Origin: Pirellulales bacterium
GTDB taxonomy: Bacteria; Planctomycetota; Planctomycetia; Pirellulales; UBA1268
Direction of reading: 5' to 3'
Length of the DNA stretch: 45,236 nt
Assembly (NCBI GenBank): GCA_017853835.1
Contig: JAFMIU010000020.1
Span: forward strand, 1-45,236
Shown here: positions 25,743 to 35,218 of the stretch, piece after piece
Position numbering within the stretch: position 1 is the first letter of the stretch
How the letters are laid out: each line of letters opens with the position of its first letter
Notes under the pieces: model-generated
The model's database searches: none
What the model saw: only the letters and a program-made list of their open reading frames with translations
Told to the model about the DNA's origin: nothing
Program-made: the position numbers and the translations under genes

Positions 25743-26933
25743 ATGCACGCCGAAGTGATCGCGATCGGCGATGAGCTGACATCCGGTCAGCGACTCGACA
25801 CGAACAGCCGCTGGATTGCCGCCGAACTCGCCGTCCTCGGCGTGCCCGTGACGTTTCACACGACCGTTCCCGACACCGTGGAGGCGGGGGTCGAGGCCTT
25901 TCGCCTGGCATCGCGACGGGCGCCCCTGATCCTTGTGACGGGTGGACTCGGCCCGACGGCCGACGACCTCACCCGCGATGTGTTGGCCGCCGTGGCGGCG
26001 GTGCCGCTCGACCTCTCCGAACCGGCGCTCGCGGCGGTGGAGGCGAGGTTTTCCCGGCGGGGGGTCGTGATGCCGGAGTCGAACCGTCGGCAGGCCCTCT
26101 TTCCCCGCGGCAGCCGGATCATCCCCAATCCCGAAGGCACGGCACCCGGCATCGACGTCGATCTGCCTCGGGCCGGTGGATTCAGCCGCGTGTTCGCCCT
26201 GCCCGGTGTGCCACTCGAAATGAAGCGCATGTGGCGCGACACCGTGGAACCGGCGATCGTGGCGATGAGCCCGGAGCGGGGCACGATCGTGCAGCGACGG
26301 ATCAAGTGCTTTGGCGCCGGAGAGAGCGCGATCGAGGCGATGCTGCCCGATCTCGTTCGGCGCGGTCGGGATCCTCTCGTGGGCATCACGGCCCATGAGG
26401 CGACGATCACCCTGCGGATCGCGGCCCGCGGCCCCGATGAGGCGGCGTGTGTGGCCAAGATGGCCCCCACGGAAGCGATCATCCGCGAGTGTCTCGGCAC
26501 GATCGTCTACGGAGCGGATGACGACGAGATCGAGGATGCGGCGCTCGAGGCGCTCGCACGGATGACTGCGACGATCGCCACCGTCGAGGCGGGCACGGCC
26601 GGACGACTCGCGGCGTTCCTCGCGCAGGCCGACCAACGCCGGCAGGCGGCCGGCGTGTTTCGAGGAGGGAGCGTCGTGCCCACGGCCGTCATCGACGTGC
26701 GGGCGGCAGCCGAGGCGGTGCGACGGGACCGGAACGCCACCCATGGCGTCGCGGTGGGGACGGTGCGGGCGGCATCGGACGGCCGCGAGGCCGTCGACAT
26801 CGCCCTGGCCAGCGACGCTGGGATCGAGGTGGTCGAACACGTGCTTGGCGGTGGAACTGACCTCGCACCCACGCGGGCGGCCAAATGGGCGATCAACACC
26901 GTGCGGCTGCGGTCCCTGGAGGCGAACCGATGA
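25743..26933 (+). CDS. cinA: CinA-like protein with a degenerate C-terminal domain
   Basis: This is a 396-residue protein. The N-terminal MoCF-type domain (1-170) is typical of CinA: AIGDELTSGQRLDTNSRWIA, LVTGGLGPTADDLTRDV and PNPEGTAPG. In this family it acts as a pyrophosphatase on ADP-ribose or NMN-type compounds. The C-terminal part corresponds to the PncC nicotinamide-nucleotide amidase domain, but its signature ESCTGG reads EAGTAG, so the catalytic Ser is absent. I infer that only the first activity remains. The stop overlaps the ATG of the next protease gene. Confidence 0.87.
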   Translation: MHAEVIAIGDELTSGQRLDTNSRWIAAELAVLGVPVTFHTTVPDTVEAGVEAFRLASRRAPLILVTGGLGPTADDLTRDVLAAVAAVPLDLSEPALAAVEARFSRRGVVMPESNRRQALFPRGSRIIPNPEGTAPGIDVDLPRAGGFSRVFALPGVPLEMKRMWRDTVEPAIVAMSPERGTIVQRRIKCFGAGESAIEAMLPDLVRRGRDPLVGITAHEATITLRIAARGPDEAACVAKMAPTEAIIRECLGTIVYGADDDEIEDAALEALARMTATIATVEAGTAGRLAAFLAQADQRRQAAGVFRGGSVVPTAVIDVRAAAEAVRRDRNATHGVAVGTVRAASDGREAVDIALASDAGIEVVEHVLGGGTDLAPTRAAKWAINTVRLRSLEANR

Positions 26934-28030
26934 ACGGCGCAACCGCTTCAACGGCCAACCGCCACACCGCGATGCTGGCCCTCGTTCTGGTCGTGCTCGT
27001 GGGCCTCATCGCGTGGCCCTCGTTCATGGGACGGATTCAGTATGCGAAGACCCGGGCCGAACTCGCGGCGATTCGTGATGCGGCCAGTCGGGCCGAACTC
27101 CGCACGGTCGGCAAGATGTTCACGACCCTGGCCCGTGTGATCGGGCCGACGGTGGTGAACGTGACGTCGAAGCGGCGGCTCACGGGCATTGCCGACGAGA
27201 TCGCGGCCCTCCGTGGCTTCGCGCCATCGGGCGTGACCGACGAGGAGGTGGGATCGGGCGTGGTGATCGATTCGTCTGGGGTGATCGTGACGAACTACCA
27301 CGTCGTCGCCAACAGCGACGAGGTTGACGTGACGCTCTCCGATGGACGGCGATACGATGCCCAAATCGTGGGAGCCGACGCCGCAACCGACCTGGCGGTG
27401 CTCCGGATCGACGCGACGCATCTTCCGGCCGCATCGTGGGGCAACAGCGACGACGTGGAGGTGGGAGAAATGGTGTGGGCGATCGGCAACCCATTCGGCC
27501 TCGACCGCACGCTCACCTATGGCATCGTCAGCGCCGTGGGACGACGGGGCGTGTTCGACAATCCCTATCAGGAGTTTCTGCAGACCGACGCCTCCATCAA
27601 CCCCGGCAACTCGGGCGGTCCGCTCGTGGACGTGCACGGTCACGTCGTCGGCATCACCACCGCGATCGTGGGCAACGATTTCACCGGGATCGGCTTCGCC
27701 ATTCCCAGCAACGTGGCGAGGCAGGTGAGTCAGGCGATCCTGGAGACCGGCCACGTCGAGCGCGGCTATCTCGGGATGGCGCTTCGGGCCGCACCGAACG
27801 GGGCCGCCGGAGCCCTCGTGGTGGCGGTCGAACCGCTGTCGCCGGCGGCCTTGGCCGGCGTTCGTCCCGGTGATGTCGTGGTCACGTTCGACGGCGTCGA
27901 CGTGGACGAACCGGCCGGCCTCGTGCTGCTCCTGACGCGGGCCGACATCGGGTCGGACGTGCTGATGGAACTGATCCGCGACGGGCAGAAGCAGGAGACC
28001 ACGGTGCACGTCGGTCGGCGACCTCACTGA
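26930..28030 (+). CDS. Membrane-anchored HtrA-type serine protease with one PDZ domain
   Basis: This is a 366-residue protein. One N-terminal transmembrane anchor (AMLALVLVVLVGLIAWPSF, about 14-32) is followed by a short coiled stretch and the trypsin-like domain. Triad: His in VTNYHVVAN, Asp in ATDLAVLR and Ser in INPGNSGGP. A single PDZ domain (about 280-360, LAGVRPGDVVVTFDG) ends the chain. This is DegS-like topology, in contrast to the signal-peptide, double-PDZ protease at 22863-24176. Start coupled to cinA (ATGA). Confidence 0.9.
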   Translation: MNGATASTANRHTAMLALVLVVLVGLIAWPSFMGRIQYAKTRAELAAIRDAASRAELRTVGKMFTTLARVIGPTVVNVTSKRRLTGIADEIAALRGFAPSGVTDEEVGSGVVIDSSGVIVTNYHVVANSDEVDVTLSDGRRYDAQIVGADAATDLAVLRIDATHLPAASWGNSDDVEVGEMVWAIGNPFGLDRTLTYGIVSAVGRRGVFDNPYQEFLQTDASINPGNSGGPLVDVHGHVVGITTAIVGNDFTGIGFAIPSNVARQVSQAILETGHVERGYLGMALRAAPNGAAGALVVAVEPLSPAALAGVRPGDVVVTFDGVDVDEPAGLVLLLTRADIGSDVLMELIRDGQKQETTVHVGRRPH

Positions 28031-28050
28031 CGCGTGATCATGGGCGAGCC

Positions 28051-30954
28051 ATGCGATCCAAACTGATCCTCGTGATGGTGTCGATGGTCGCGGCGGCACG
28101 GCTGCCGGCACGGGCCTCGGACGTCGACTTCGACCGCGATGTGCGGCCGGTGTTTGGCAGCCATTGCATCGCCTGCCACGGGGGTGTGAAGAAGGCGGGG
28201 GGGGTGTCGTTTGTGTCGCGGGGCGAGGCGATCGTGGAGGGGGATTCGGGCGTCGCCGCGATCGTCCCCGGCGACCCCGACGCCAGCGAGGTGATCCGTC
28301 GCGTCACCGCCGACGCCGATGAACGGATGCCACCGAAAGACCATGGGCGCTCCTTGACCCCCCAGGAAATCACCCTCCTTCGGGAGTGGATCGCTTCGGG
28401 CGCGGAGTGGCGTGAGCACTGGTCGCTCGTGCCGCCGCAGGATCCACCGGAGCCGAAGGTGGCCCGGAGCGACTGGCCGCAGGTGCCCTTCGACCGCTTC
28501 GTGCTGGCTCGACTCGCATCCGAGGGCATGGACCCTTCGGCGCGTGCCCGCGCGGCGGAATGGCTGCGGCGGGTGTCGCTCGACCTCATCGGCCTGCCGC
28601 CCACGATCGACGAGTATGAGGCTTTCGTGGCCGACGGGGGGGACGAGGATGGGGAGCACGCGGCGCAGGCCCGTGAGCGCGTGGTCGATCGGCTTCTTGC
28701 CTCGCCGGCTTTCGGCGAACGTTGGGCGACGGTGTGGCTCGATCTGGCCCGTTATGCCGACACGTTCGGGTTTGAAAAGGATCCCACCCGCACCATCTGG
28801 CCGTGGCGAGACTGGGTGATCCGCGCCTTCAACGACGACATGCCGTTTGATGCGTTCACCATTCGACAGCTCGCAGGCGATCTGCTGCCGGAGGCGACCC
28901 CCGACGACGTGCTCGCCACCGCGTTTCACCGCAACACCCAGACCAACACGGAGGGAGGCACCGACGACGAGGAATACCGGATGGCGTCGGTGATCGACCG
29001 CGTGAACACGACCTGGACGGTCTGGCAGGCGACGACCTTCGGCTGTGTGCAGTGCCATGCCCATCCCTACGACGCCTACCGGCACGACGACTACTACCGG
29101 TTTCTGGCCTACTTCGACGGCACCCGCGACACCGACCTGGCGAACGAGTTTCCGACCCTTCCGGTGACGGTCGACGGAACGGTGGCGGCGACGCTTCATG
29201 AAGCCGATGCTGCTCGGCGGAGCCTTCATCGAGAGGCGATGAGGGTCGCGGAGGCATCGACGGCGTGGGAGCCGATCGTGGTGGAGTCGGTGGCCACGAC
29301 GGGAGGCACGCTCGCCACGACGGGCTCGGGTGGCTTCGCGGCTGCCGGAACGCTGCCCGTGGGCGTGCGGTATGACCTCGATGTGGTGGTGCCGCCCGGC
29401 ACGACCGCGATCAGGCTGGCGATCGACCTCGACGGGGGTGGCACCGAGGCGGCGCCGCCCCAGCGGGGGGCCGTCGTGTCGCGGTTCACGATCACCGAGC
29501 AACGCGATGAGTCGGCGTCGGACGACAAGCCTGATGCCACGCCAGCCTCGCCGCGTCGCATCGAGATCGCCGAAGTCGTGCCTGATTTGCTCGACGGGCC
29601 GTTTCGGCCGGAGGAGTCGCTCGAAAAAAACGCCGCCGGCTTCGGAGGCTTTCCCGTGCTCGACCGCCCGCGGTGGTGCGTGATGGTGCTGGCCGATCCC
29701 GACACCGTGCCCGCCGATGGCCGTCTCCGACTGTCGCTCACGCAATCGGCCGCCTCGAATCAAGACACCCAGGCCTGCACGCTCCGGCACTTTCGGCTGG
29801 CCACCTCGGCAGACCCCGCGTGGTCGCGGCTCGGCGCCGCGCGGGATCGCCGTGACGCCTGGAAGCGGATTCGCGACGCCACGAAAGCGATCCAGGCCTT
29901 TGGCGGCCCGAGGGTGCCGGTGCTGCGCGAGCAGGAGGCCGAGGCCCGGCGGGTGACGCATGTGTTCGCCCGTGGCAATCGGCTCGAGCCCCGCGACGCC
30001 GTCGCGCCGGGGCTGCCTGCCGTGATGGCGGCATCCGATGGAAGCGATCCGACGCCCGCTGATCGGCTCGGCATGGCCCGGTGGCTCGTCGGGCCGTCGA
30101 ATCCACTGGCGGCCCGGGTGCTCGCCAATCGGCTGTGGGCCGAGATGTTCGGCGCGGGGATCGTTGAGACCCTCGAGGATTTCGGGACGTCGGGCACGAG
30201 GCCATCGCATCCCGATCTGCTCGACCATCTCGCCTGTCGCCTCGTGGCGAAACACCGATGGTCGGTGAAGCAGTTTCTCCGTGAGATCGCCGTTTCGTCG
30301 ACCTACGGCCAGCGGGCGTCGGCCACCCGCGAGATGCTCGCGCGAGATCCGGCCAATCGGTTGCTGGCGCGGGGACCGCGGCAGCGGCTCTCGGCTGAGA
30401 TGGTTCGCGATCAGGCGTTGGCCTGGTCGGGGCGCCTCTCGACGAAGCAGTTTGGCCCGCCCGTGTTTCCGCCGCAGCCTGAGGGGATCTGGCGCAGCGT
30501 TTACAGCAAGGACGTGTGGACGACGTCGGAGGGCGAGGATCGGTATCGCCGTGCGATCTACACGTTTGTGAAGCGGACGGCCGGGTACCCCGCCTCGCTC
30601 ACCTTCGATGCGCCCAGCCGTGAGTTTTGCTCGCCACGTCGAGTGCCCACGAACACCCCGCTTCAGCCGCTCGTCACCCTCAATGATCCGATGATGGTCG
30701 AGCTCGCCGAAGGCTTTGCGGCACGCATGCACGCGGCCGGGGCGTCGCCGCGGGAGCAGATCACTTCGGGATGCCGCATGATCACCCTGGAACCCCCGCC
30801 CGCTCCCATGGTGGATGCCCTGCTCGCCTTGCATGCCGCTGCCGTCGCCGGCGGCGCGGAGGCTGATTCCGCCGAGTCGGCGGCGGGAGCCGGTTCGCCG
30901 CTGACCGTCGTGGCCACGGCCCTGCTCAATCTCGATCGTTCCCTCGCACGGTAG
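28051..30954 (+). CDS. Planctomycete cytochrome c/DUF1549/DUF1553 protein
   Basis: This is a 967-residue exported protein. The order is a signal peptide (1-23), a PSCyt1 cytochrome domain (about 24-120) with haem motif CIACH and a late MPP Met ligand, a DUF1549 (PSCyt2) domain (about 140-350, with RRVSLDLIGLPP and QLAGDLLPEAT), a Cys-containing beta-rich middle and DUF1553 (about 650-930, with RVLANRLWAEMFGAGIVETL). Large paralogous sets of these genes are diagnostic of Planctomycetota and usually precede a DUF1501 gene, as here. The role is unproven; links to polysaccharide or other extracellular substrate breakdown have been suggested. Gap to the DUF1501 gene: 36 bases. Confidence 0.95.
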   Translation: MRSKLILVMVSMVAAARLPARASDVDFDRDVRPVFGSHCIACHGGVKKAGGVSFVSRGEAIVEGDSGVAAIVPGDPDASEVIRRVTADADERMPPKDHGRSLTPQEITLLREWIASGAEWREHWSLVPPQDPPEPKVARSDWPQVPFDRFVLARLASEGMDPSARARAAEWLRRVSLDLIGLPPTIDEYEAFVADGGDEDGEHAAQARERVVDRLLASPAFGERWATVWLDLARYADTFGFEKDPTRTIWPWRDWVIRAFNDDMPFDAFTIRQLAGDLLPEATPDDVLATAFHRNTQTNTEGGTDDEEYRMASVIDRVNTTWTVWQATTFGCVQCHAHPYDAYRHDDYYRFLAYFDGTRDTDLANEFPTLPVTVDGTVAATLHEADAARRSLHREAMRVAEASTAWEPIVVESVATTGGTLATTGSGGFAAAGTLPVGVRYDLDVVVPPGTTAIRLAIDLDGGGTEAAPPQRGAVVSRFTITEQRDESASDDKPDATPASPRRIEIAEVVPDLLDGPFRPEESLEKNAAGFGGFPVLDRPRWCVMVLADPDTVPADGRLRLSLTQSAASNQDTQACTLRHFRLATSADPAWSRLGAARDRRDAWKRIRDATKAIQAFGGPRVPVLREQEAEARRVTHVFARGNRLEPRDAVAPGLPAVMAASDGSDPTPADRLGMARWLVGPSNPLAARVLANRLWAEMFGAGIVETLEDFGTSGTRPSHPDLLDHLACRLVAKHRWSVKQFLREIAVSSTYGQRASATREMLARDPANRLLARGPRQRLSAEMVRDQALAWSGRLSTKQFGPPVFPPQPEGIWRSVYSKDVWTTSEGEDRYRRAIYTFVKRTAGYPASLTFDAPSREFCSPRRVPTNTPLQPLVTLNDPMMVELAEGFAARMHAAGASPREQITSGCRMITLEPPPAPMVDALLALHAAAVAGGAEADSAESAAGAGSPLTVVATALLNLDRSLAR

Positions 30955-30990
30955 GGTGGTGAACGCCCTTCGTGTCATGCCCTGACGACC

Positions 30991-32463
30991 ATGAACCTCC
31001 ACACGCACCTTCTTCACGAGCACGCACTGGCCAACACCCGGCGGCAGTTTCTGGCCGGTGCCACCGGCATGCTCGGCGGGCTCTGGCTTGCCGCGTCAGG
31101 ATCACGGGGAGACCAGGTGGTGGTCGATCCGACGCGGCCGCTCCAGCCCCGGGAGCCGCATTTCCTACCGAAGGCCAGGCGTGTGATCCATCTCCACATG
31201 GCCGGGGCGCCGAGCCAGTTGGAGCTCTTCGACTACAAGCCGACGCTCGAGAGACTCCACGGCCAGGAGACGCCGGCGTCCCTGCTCGAGGGCCGTCGGT
31301 TTGCGTTCATCCAGGGCGTGCCGAGGCTTCTCGGGCCGCTCTATCCGTTTGCGCGGCACGGCGAAAGCGGGCAGTGGTTTTCCGACCGGCTGCCGCATCT
31401 GGCGACGATGGCCGATCAGCTCTGCTTCATCAAGTCGATGGTCACGGATCAGTTCAACCACGGTCCGGCCCAGATGCTGATGCACACGGGAAGCCAGAAT
31501 CCCGGAGGACCGTCGGCCGGGGCGTGGGTGACCTATGGCCTCGGCTCCCCCAATGAAAACCTTCCGGGGTTTGTCGTGCTCACGAGCGGCGGTCGGCTCC
31601 CCGATGCCGGCAAGTCGGTGTGGGGCAGTGGGTTTCTGCCGTCGGTCTTTCAGGGCGTGCAGTGCCGCTCCGAAGGGGATCCGGTGCTCTTCCTCGCCAA
31701 TCCGGCGGGTGTCGACCGCGATCTGCGACGAACGATGCTCGACGCCATCGATGCCATCAACCGTGACACCGCCGCGGAGTTTGGGGATCCGGAAACCATC
31801 ACGCGCATCGCACAGTATGAACTCGCCTACCGGATGCAGGCGACGGCGAACGAGGCCTTCGATCTCACGGGAGAAACCCGCGAAACCCACGACCTCTATG
31901 GGGTGGAACTGGGGAAGGAGTCGTTTGCCAATAACTGCCTGCTGGCGCGACGTCTCGTGGAGCGGGGCGTGCGATTTGTGCAGCTCTTCGACTGGGGATG
32001 GGACAGCCACGGCGCGGCGGCCTCGGAGGCCCTCAACGAGGGATTCAAGGGAAAGTGTCGATCGATCGATCGGCCGTTGATGGGGCTGCTCACCGACCTC
32101 GGTCGCCGAGGGCTGCTCGACGACACCCTCGTGATCTGGACCGGAGAGTTCGGTCGCACGCCGATGCAGGAAAATCGGAATGGCAAGGCGATGGCCTTCA
32201 TCGGCCGCGATCACAATCCTGCCGCGTTCACGATCTGGCTTGCCGGGGCCGGGGTGAAGCGGGGCTTTTCCTATGGCATGACAGACGACATCGGGTATGA
32301 GGCGGTGGGCGATCGGGTGAGTGTGCACGACCTGCACGCCACGATGCTCCACCTGCTCGGTTACGACCATCAACGCCTGACGTTCCCCTCCATGGGGGTG
32401 GAGCAGCGGCTGACCAACATCACGAAGCCCGGCAGCCGGGTGGTTCGCGATCTGCTGTCGTAG
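30991..32463 (+). CDS. DUF1501 sulfatase-like exported protein
   Basis: This is a 490-residue protein with a twin-arginine signal (NTRRQFLAGATG, followed by a hydrophobic stretch). The body has the DUF1501 alkaline-phosphatase-like fold: VIHLHMAGAPSQLELFDYKP near the start, FDWGWDSHG, LVIWTGEFGRTPMQE and GRDHNPAAFTIWLAGAGVK. These supply the metal-binding Asp and His positions of the superfamily. It pairs with the upstream PSCyt1/DUF1553 protein; the two are probably co-transcribed and exported, here by Tat. The substrate is unknown. Confidence 0.95.
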   Translation: MNLHTHLLHEHALANTRRQFLAGATGMLGGLWLAASGSRGDQVVVDPTRPLQPREPHFLPKARRVIHLHMAGAPSQLELFDYKPTLERLHGQETPASLLEGRRFAFIQGVPRLLGPLYPFARHGESGQWFSDRLPHLATMADQLCFIKSMVTDQFNHGPAQMLMHTGSQNPGGPSAGAWVTYGLGSPNENLPGFVVLTSGGRLPDAGKSVWGSGFLPSVFQGVQCRSEGDPVLFLANPAGVDRDLRRTMLDAIDAINRDTAAEFGDPETITRIAQYELAYRMQATANEAFDLTGETRETHDLYGVELGKESFANNCLLARRLVERGVRFVQLFDWGWDSHGAAASEALNEGFKGKCRSIDRPLMGLLTDLGRRGLLDDTLVIWTGEFGRTPMQENRNGKAMAFIGRDHNPAAFTIWLAGAGVKRGFSYGMTDDIGYEAVGDRVSVHDLHATMLHLLGYDHQRLTFPSMGVEQRLTNITKPGSRVVRDLLS

Positions 32464-32906
32464 CCCGTCGCCGGCACGGTGGCTCGCTGGTCCGGGAGAG
32501 GCCTTCCGCCGGCTCCCGCCCTCATGGTGGAGTCCCACACGCGGGGCCGTAGCCGATCACCGCTCCCGATTCGTCGAAATGACGAAGGGCTTCACTGCCA
32601 CGGTGAGGCATTTCGCATCTTCTGCGAAGGCGTTTCGTCGCCCTTGCGAAATGTCCTCTCGGGGCCGCTCGAAGCGACCCTTGCAATGTGGAAAGAGGAG
32701 AAAAAAGCCAACCTTCTTCTGAGGGGGAGGTGTGACCGCCAGAAAATCAATAACAGCGAGAAAAAGACGTTTTCTTCCGGATTGTTGTGGTGTGGAGCCG
32801 GCTGATTCGTGGCCGTCGAAGGAATGAGTGGCACGCCATGTGCTGCATTTTCTGGTGTCGGGGGGTGGTAGTCCTTCGATCCAACTCGCTGCTTGGAGAT
32901 TATCCC
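32464..32906. other. 443-base intergenic region before a PEP-CTERM gene
   Basis: I see no gene. A stretch at about 32690-32790 is much richer in A than the rest of the window and contains a weak 6-bp hairpin (AGAAAA at 32759-32764 with TTTTCT at 32770-32775). This is probably the promoter region of the PEP-CTERM gene, but I could not fix -35 and -10 boxes. Confidence 0.45.
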
Positions 32907-33863
32907 ATGTCGTTTCGTTCGTTTGCCGCGTCTGCGTTGTTCGCAGCCCTGGCGATTGCCTGTGTCCTTTCATCGTCGGCGTCGGCGGCCCTGTTCAACC
33001 AGCCGTCGGCCGTCAATCCCAACAACGTGCTTTCGGGCACGACACCGAGCGGCCTTCAGTGGTCGGCTGTTGCCACGGGCACGGCCCTCCCGATCCGCTC
33101 GACCAACACCGCCGCCAACGGTGCCCCCGGCGCCGTGGCCTACTACAACATCACCACCGGTCAACTGCAGATCGACCCGAAGGGGTGGGATCTCTCGCTG
33201 TTCAACTTCACCTACACCACCGGCACGTCGAACGTGACGCCGGGTGGGGCCGGCCCGTTCCTCTACGCGTCGGGCACCTCGCCCGTCAGTGCCACGGTGT
33301 CGGGCGCCACGGGTGTGGCCAACCAGCGGACCCTGCCGGCCGGGACGTGGGGTGGCGGTACGACCGTCTCCAAGGCCCGCGTCGGTGCCGCGGTGAGCCT
33401 GATCTCCACCCCGACCCTCGCCACGAGCTACGACCCGGGCAACGGTGCGGCCAACGGCACCTCGCCCTACTCGACGAATACGATCGGCACCCCGTGCGTG
33501 CCCGGCTGGTTCAACCAGCCGTGGTCGTTCCCCTACGCGGGTGACGCTGCCGGCAGTGCGGTCGGCCTCATCGACTCGGGCAGCATCGGTGTGATCAACA
33601 CGCAGAACTGGAAGGTGTTCGGTGTGACGGGCAATGCCAACGCCAACATCCTCGGCTACGGCAACTACGTCCACGTGTTCCAGTACACGATCAACGGCAC
33701 GACCGGCAATCAGGTCGGCCCAGTGATCCCGGTATATTCGGTGCCGGAGCCCTCGACGCTGGCTTCGCTTGCGATCGGTCTGGGCGTTGGCACCTGGCAC
33801 ATGCGACGTCGCCGTGCTGACCGCGAAGTGTCGAGCGACATTTCGACCGAGTCAATCACCTAA
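32907..33863 (+). CDS. PEP-CTERM sorting-domain exported protein
   Basis: This is a 318-residue protein. The signal peptide spans 1-28 (basic SFRSF, then a hydrophobic run ending SASA). The body is Gly/Thr/Asn/Ser-rich and low in charge, as in extracellular beta-structured proteins. The C-terminal tag is YSVPEPSTLASLAIGLGVG followed by RRRR. Unusually the chain runs about 15 residues beyond the basic cluster (ADREVSSDISTESIT). The ATG has GGAG about nine bases upstream. A strong T8 terminator follows 55 bases after the stop, so the gene is a single transcription unit at its 3' end. Confidence 0.88.
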   Translation: MSFRSFAASALFAALAIACVLSSSASAALFNQPSAVNPNNVLSGTTPSGLQWSAVATGTALPIRSTNTAANGAPGAVAYYNITTGQLQIDPKGWDLSLFNFTYTTGTSNVTPGGAGPFLYASGTSPVSATVSGATGVANQRTLPAGTWGGGTTVSKARVGAAVSLISTPTLATSYDPGNGAANGTSPYSTNTIGTPCVPGWFNQPWSFPYAGDAAGSAVGLIDSGSIGVINTQNWKVFGVTGNANANILGYGNYVHVFQYTINGTTGNQVGPVIPVYSVPEPSTLASLAIGLGVGTWHMRRRRADREVSSDISTESIT

Positions 33864-33918
33864 GACACTCCGATCCAACGGTCGGGCCGGAAGCAGCGAG
33901 CCGACCCGACGGTAGACC

Positions 33919-33958
33919 GGGGCGGCAGGTCGGACACGGCCTGCCGCCCCTTTTTTTT
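33919..33958 (+). terminator. Strong intrinsic terminator after the PEP-CTERM gene
   Basis: A perfect 11-bp GC-rich stem (33919-33929 with 33940-33950, arm GGGGCGGCAGG) is followed by eight T residues (33951-33958). The inner GCAGGTCG...CACGG-CCTGC sequence matches the terminators of the two other PEP-CTERM genes. Confidence 0.95.
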
Positions 33959-34000
33959 GATTGCTCGAGGGGTGCGAGAACTCGCCTTCAGCCGTGGAGA

Positions 34001-34948
34001 ATGAGCATGCGGGTGCATCGACGTTCGTGGATGGCGGCAACGGCGGCAACCGCCGTCACGGCCGCCTCTCCAGTGGCCCTTGGGGCCGACGGCAAGCTCG
34101 GCGCCGACGCGTTACCGCTCCTGCCGCCTCACCCCGAGGCGGGCCTCCTCTTCTCCTGTAAATACGGGATGACCAAGGGGGCGACGCTCGAGGAGCGGCT
34201 CGCATCGGTCCGCGAGGCAGGCCTCGACGGCGTGGACTTCGACGATGCCGCCGCGGTGACCCCCGAGCAACTCCGCGATGCCGCCCGGGCTATGGGCACC
34301 TTCATCCATGGCACGATCAACCATGCCCACTGGACGACGCGGCTCACGAGTCCCGACGACTCGACCCGCGAAGCAGCCCTTGCCAACCTCAAGCACTGCC
34401 TTCGCGTGTCGCACGCCGCCGGAGGCAGCGGCGTGCTGATCGTGATCGGGCGCAAGGACGATGGTCCGGAGGGGCCCGACCGTGCCCGCGAGACGATCGC
34501 CAAGGCGATTCCGCTGGCGGCGGCGCTTGGCCAGCGGATTCTCTTCGAGAACGTATGGAACGGCCTCTTCTACGACGATGCCGGGCCTCGAGATCAGAGC
34601 GTGAAGCCCTGGGCGGACTACCTCGACAGTTTTGGCTCCCCCTGGATCGGCGCCTTCTTCGATCTCGGCAATCATGCCCGCTATGGCGACGTGGCCGAGT
34701 GGATTCGCGGCCTGGGCCCCCGGATCGTGAAACTTGACATCAAGGGCTATTCGAATGCCCTCGCCGACGCCGGCGGCCGGGGCAAGGGATTCGTGGACAT
34801 CACGGCGGGAGACATCGACTGGGCGTCGGTGCGGATGGCGCTCCGCGACATCGGCTTCACCGGATGGGTGTCGGCCGAGGTCGGCGGAGGTGATGTGACG
34901 CGGCTGCGCGAGGTGCTCACCCAGATGCGGCAGGCCCTGCTCGGTTGA
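34001..34948 (+). CDS. Exported sugar-phosphate isomerase/epimerase-like TIM-barrel protein
   Basis: This is a 315-residue protein. An N-terminal signal (MRVHRRSWMAA, then an Ala/Val-rich stretch ending in ALGA) may be a Tat type. The body is an AP-endonuclease-2-like TIM barrel: REAGLDGVDFDDA, ILFENVWNG with a likely metal-binding Glu, GAFFDLGNHARYGD with Asp and His ligands, IVKLDIKGYSNA and GWVSAEVGGG. Such proteins isomerise or epimerise sugars; planctomycetes have many exported versions. The substrate is unknown. ATG 34001 and ATG 34007 are both possible. Convergent with the ATPase gene across repeat region 2. Confidence 0.85.
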   Translation: MSMRVHRRSWMAATAATAVTAASPVALGADGKLGADALPLLPPHPEAGLLFSCKYGMTKGATLEERLASVREAGLDGVDFDDAAAVTPEQLRDAARAMGTFIHGTINHAHWTTRLTSPDDSTREAALANLKHCLRVSHAAGGSGVLIVIGRKDDGPEGPDRARETIAKAIPLAAALGQRILFENVWNGLFYDDAGPRDQSVKPWADYLDSFGSPWIGAFFDLGNHARYGDVAEWIRGLGPRIVKLDIKGYSNALADAGGRGKGFVDITAGDIDWASVRMALRDIGFTGWVSAEVGGGDVTRLREVLTQMRQALLG

Positions 34949-34977
34949 GTCACGGCCTCGCGACAGGGGCGGCGCGT

Positions 34978-35058
34978 GTCCCAGGCCTGACGGCCTTGGG
35001 CTTGGACGGAGGGCGGTGTGGCGGTTCGGTGGAAGCCCAACGGCGTGAGCCGTGGGAC
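34978..35058. repeat. REP-like inverted hairpin pair 3
   Basis: Minus copy 34978-35003 (arms GGCC/GGCC, loop GTCA), plus copy 35033-35058 (arms CGGC/GCCG, loop GTGA). Same AAGCCCAA and TGGGAC flanks as in region 1. Confidence 0.9.
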
Positions 35059-35137
35059 CGGCGCGGCGGCTCGCGCGGCGTGTGTGGCTCGATGAGCCGA
35101 GGGTGCTCACTGGCGTTTGGCGGCAAGGGCGGCGCGT

Positions 35138-35218
35138 GTCCCAGGCCTGACGGCCTTGGGCTTGGACGGAGGGCGGTGTGGCGGTTCGGTGGAAGCCCAA
35201 CGGCGTGAGCCGTGGGAC
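35138..35218. repeat. REP-like inverted hairpin pair 4
   Basis: Minus copy 35138-35163 (loop GTCA) and plus copy 35193-35218 (loop GTGA), identical to pair 3. Confidence 0.9.

Noticed and set aside
28024..31023. A 999-codon minus-strand open frame opposite the PSCyt1/DUF1553 gene
   Set aside because: The plus strand has the haem motif, signal peptide and family domains. The minus product is Arg/His/Gly-rich and featureless.
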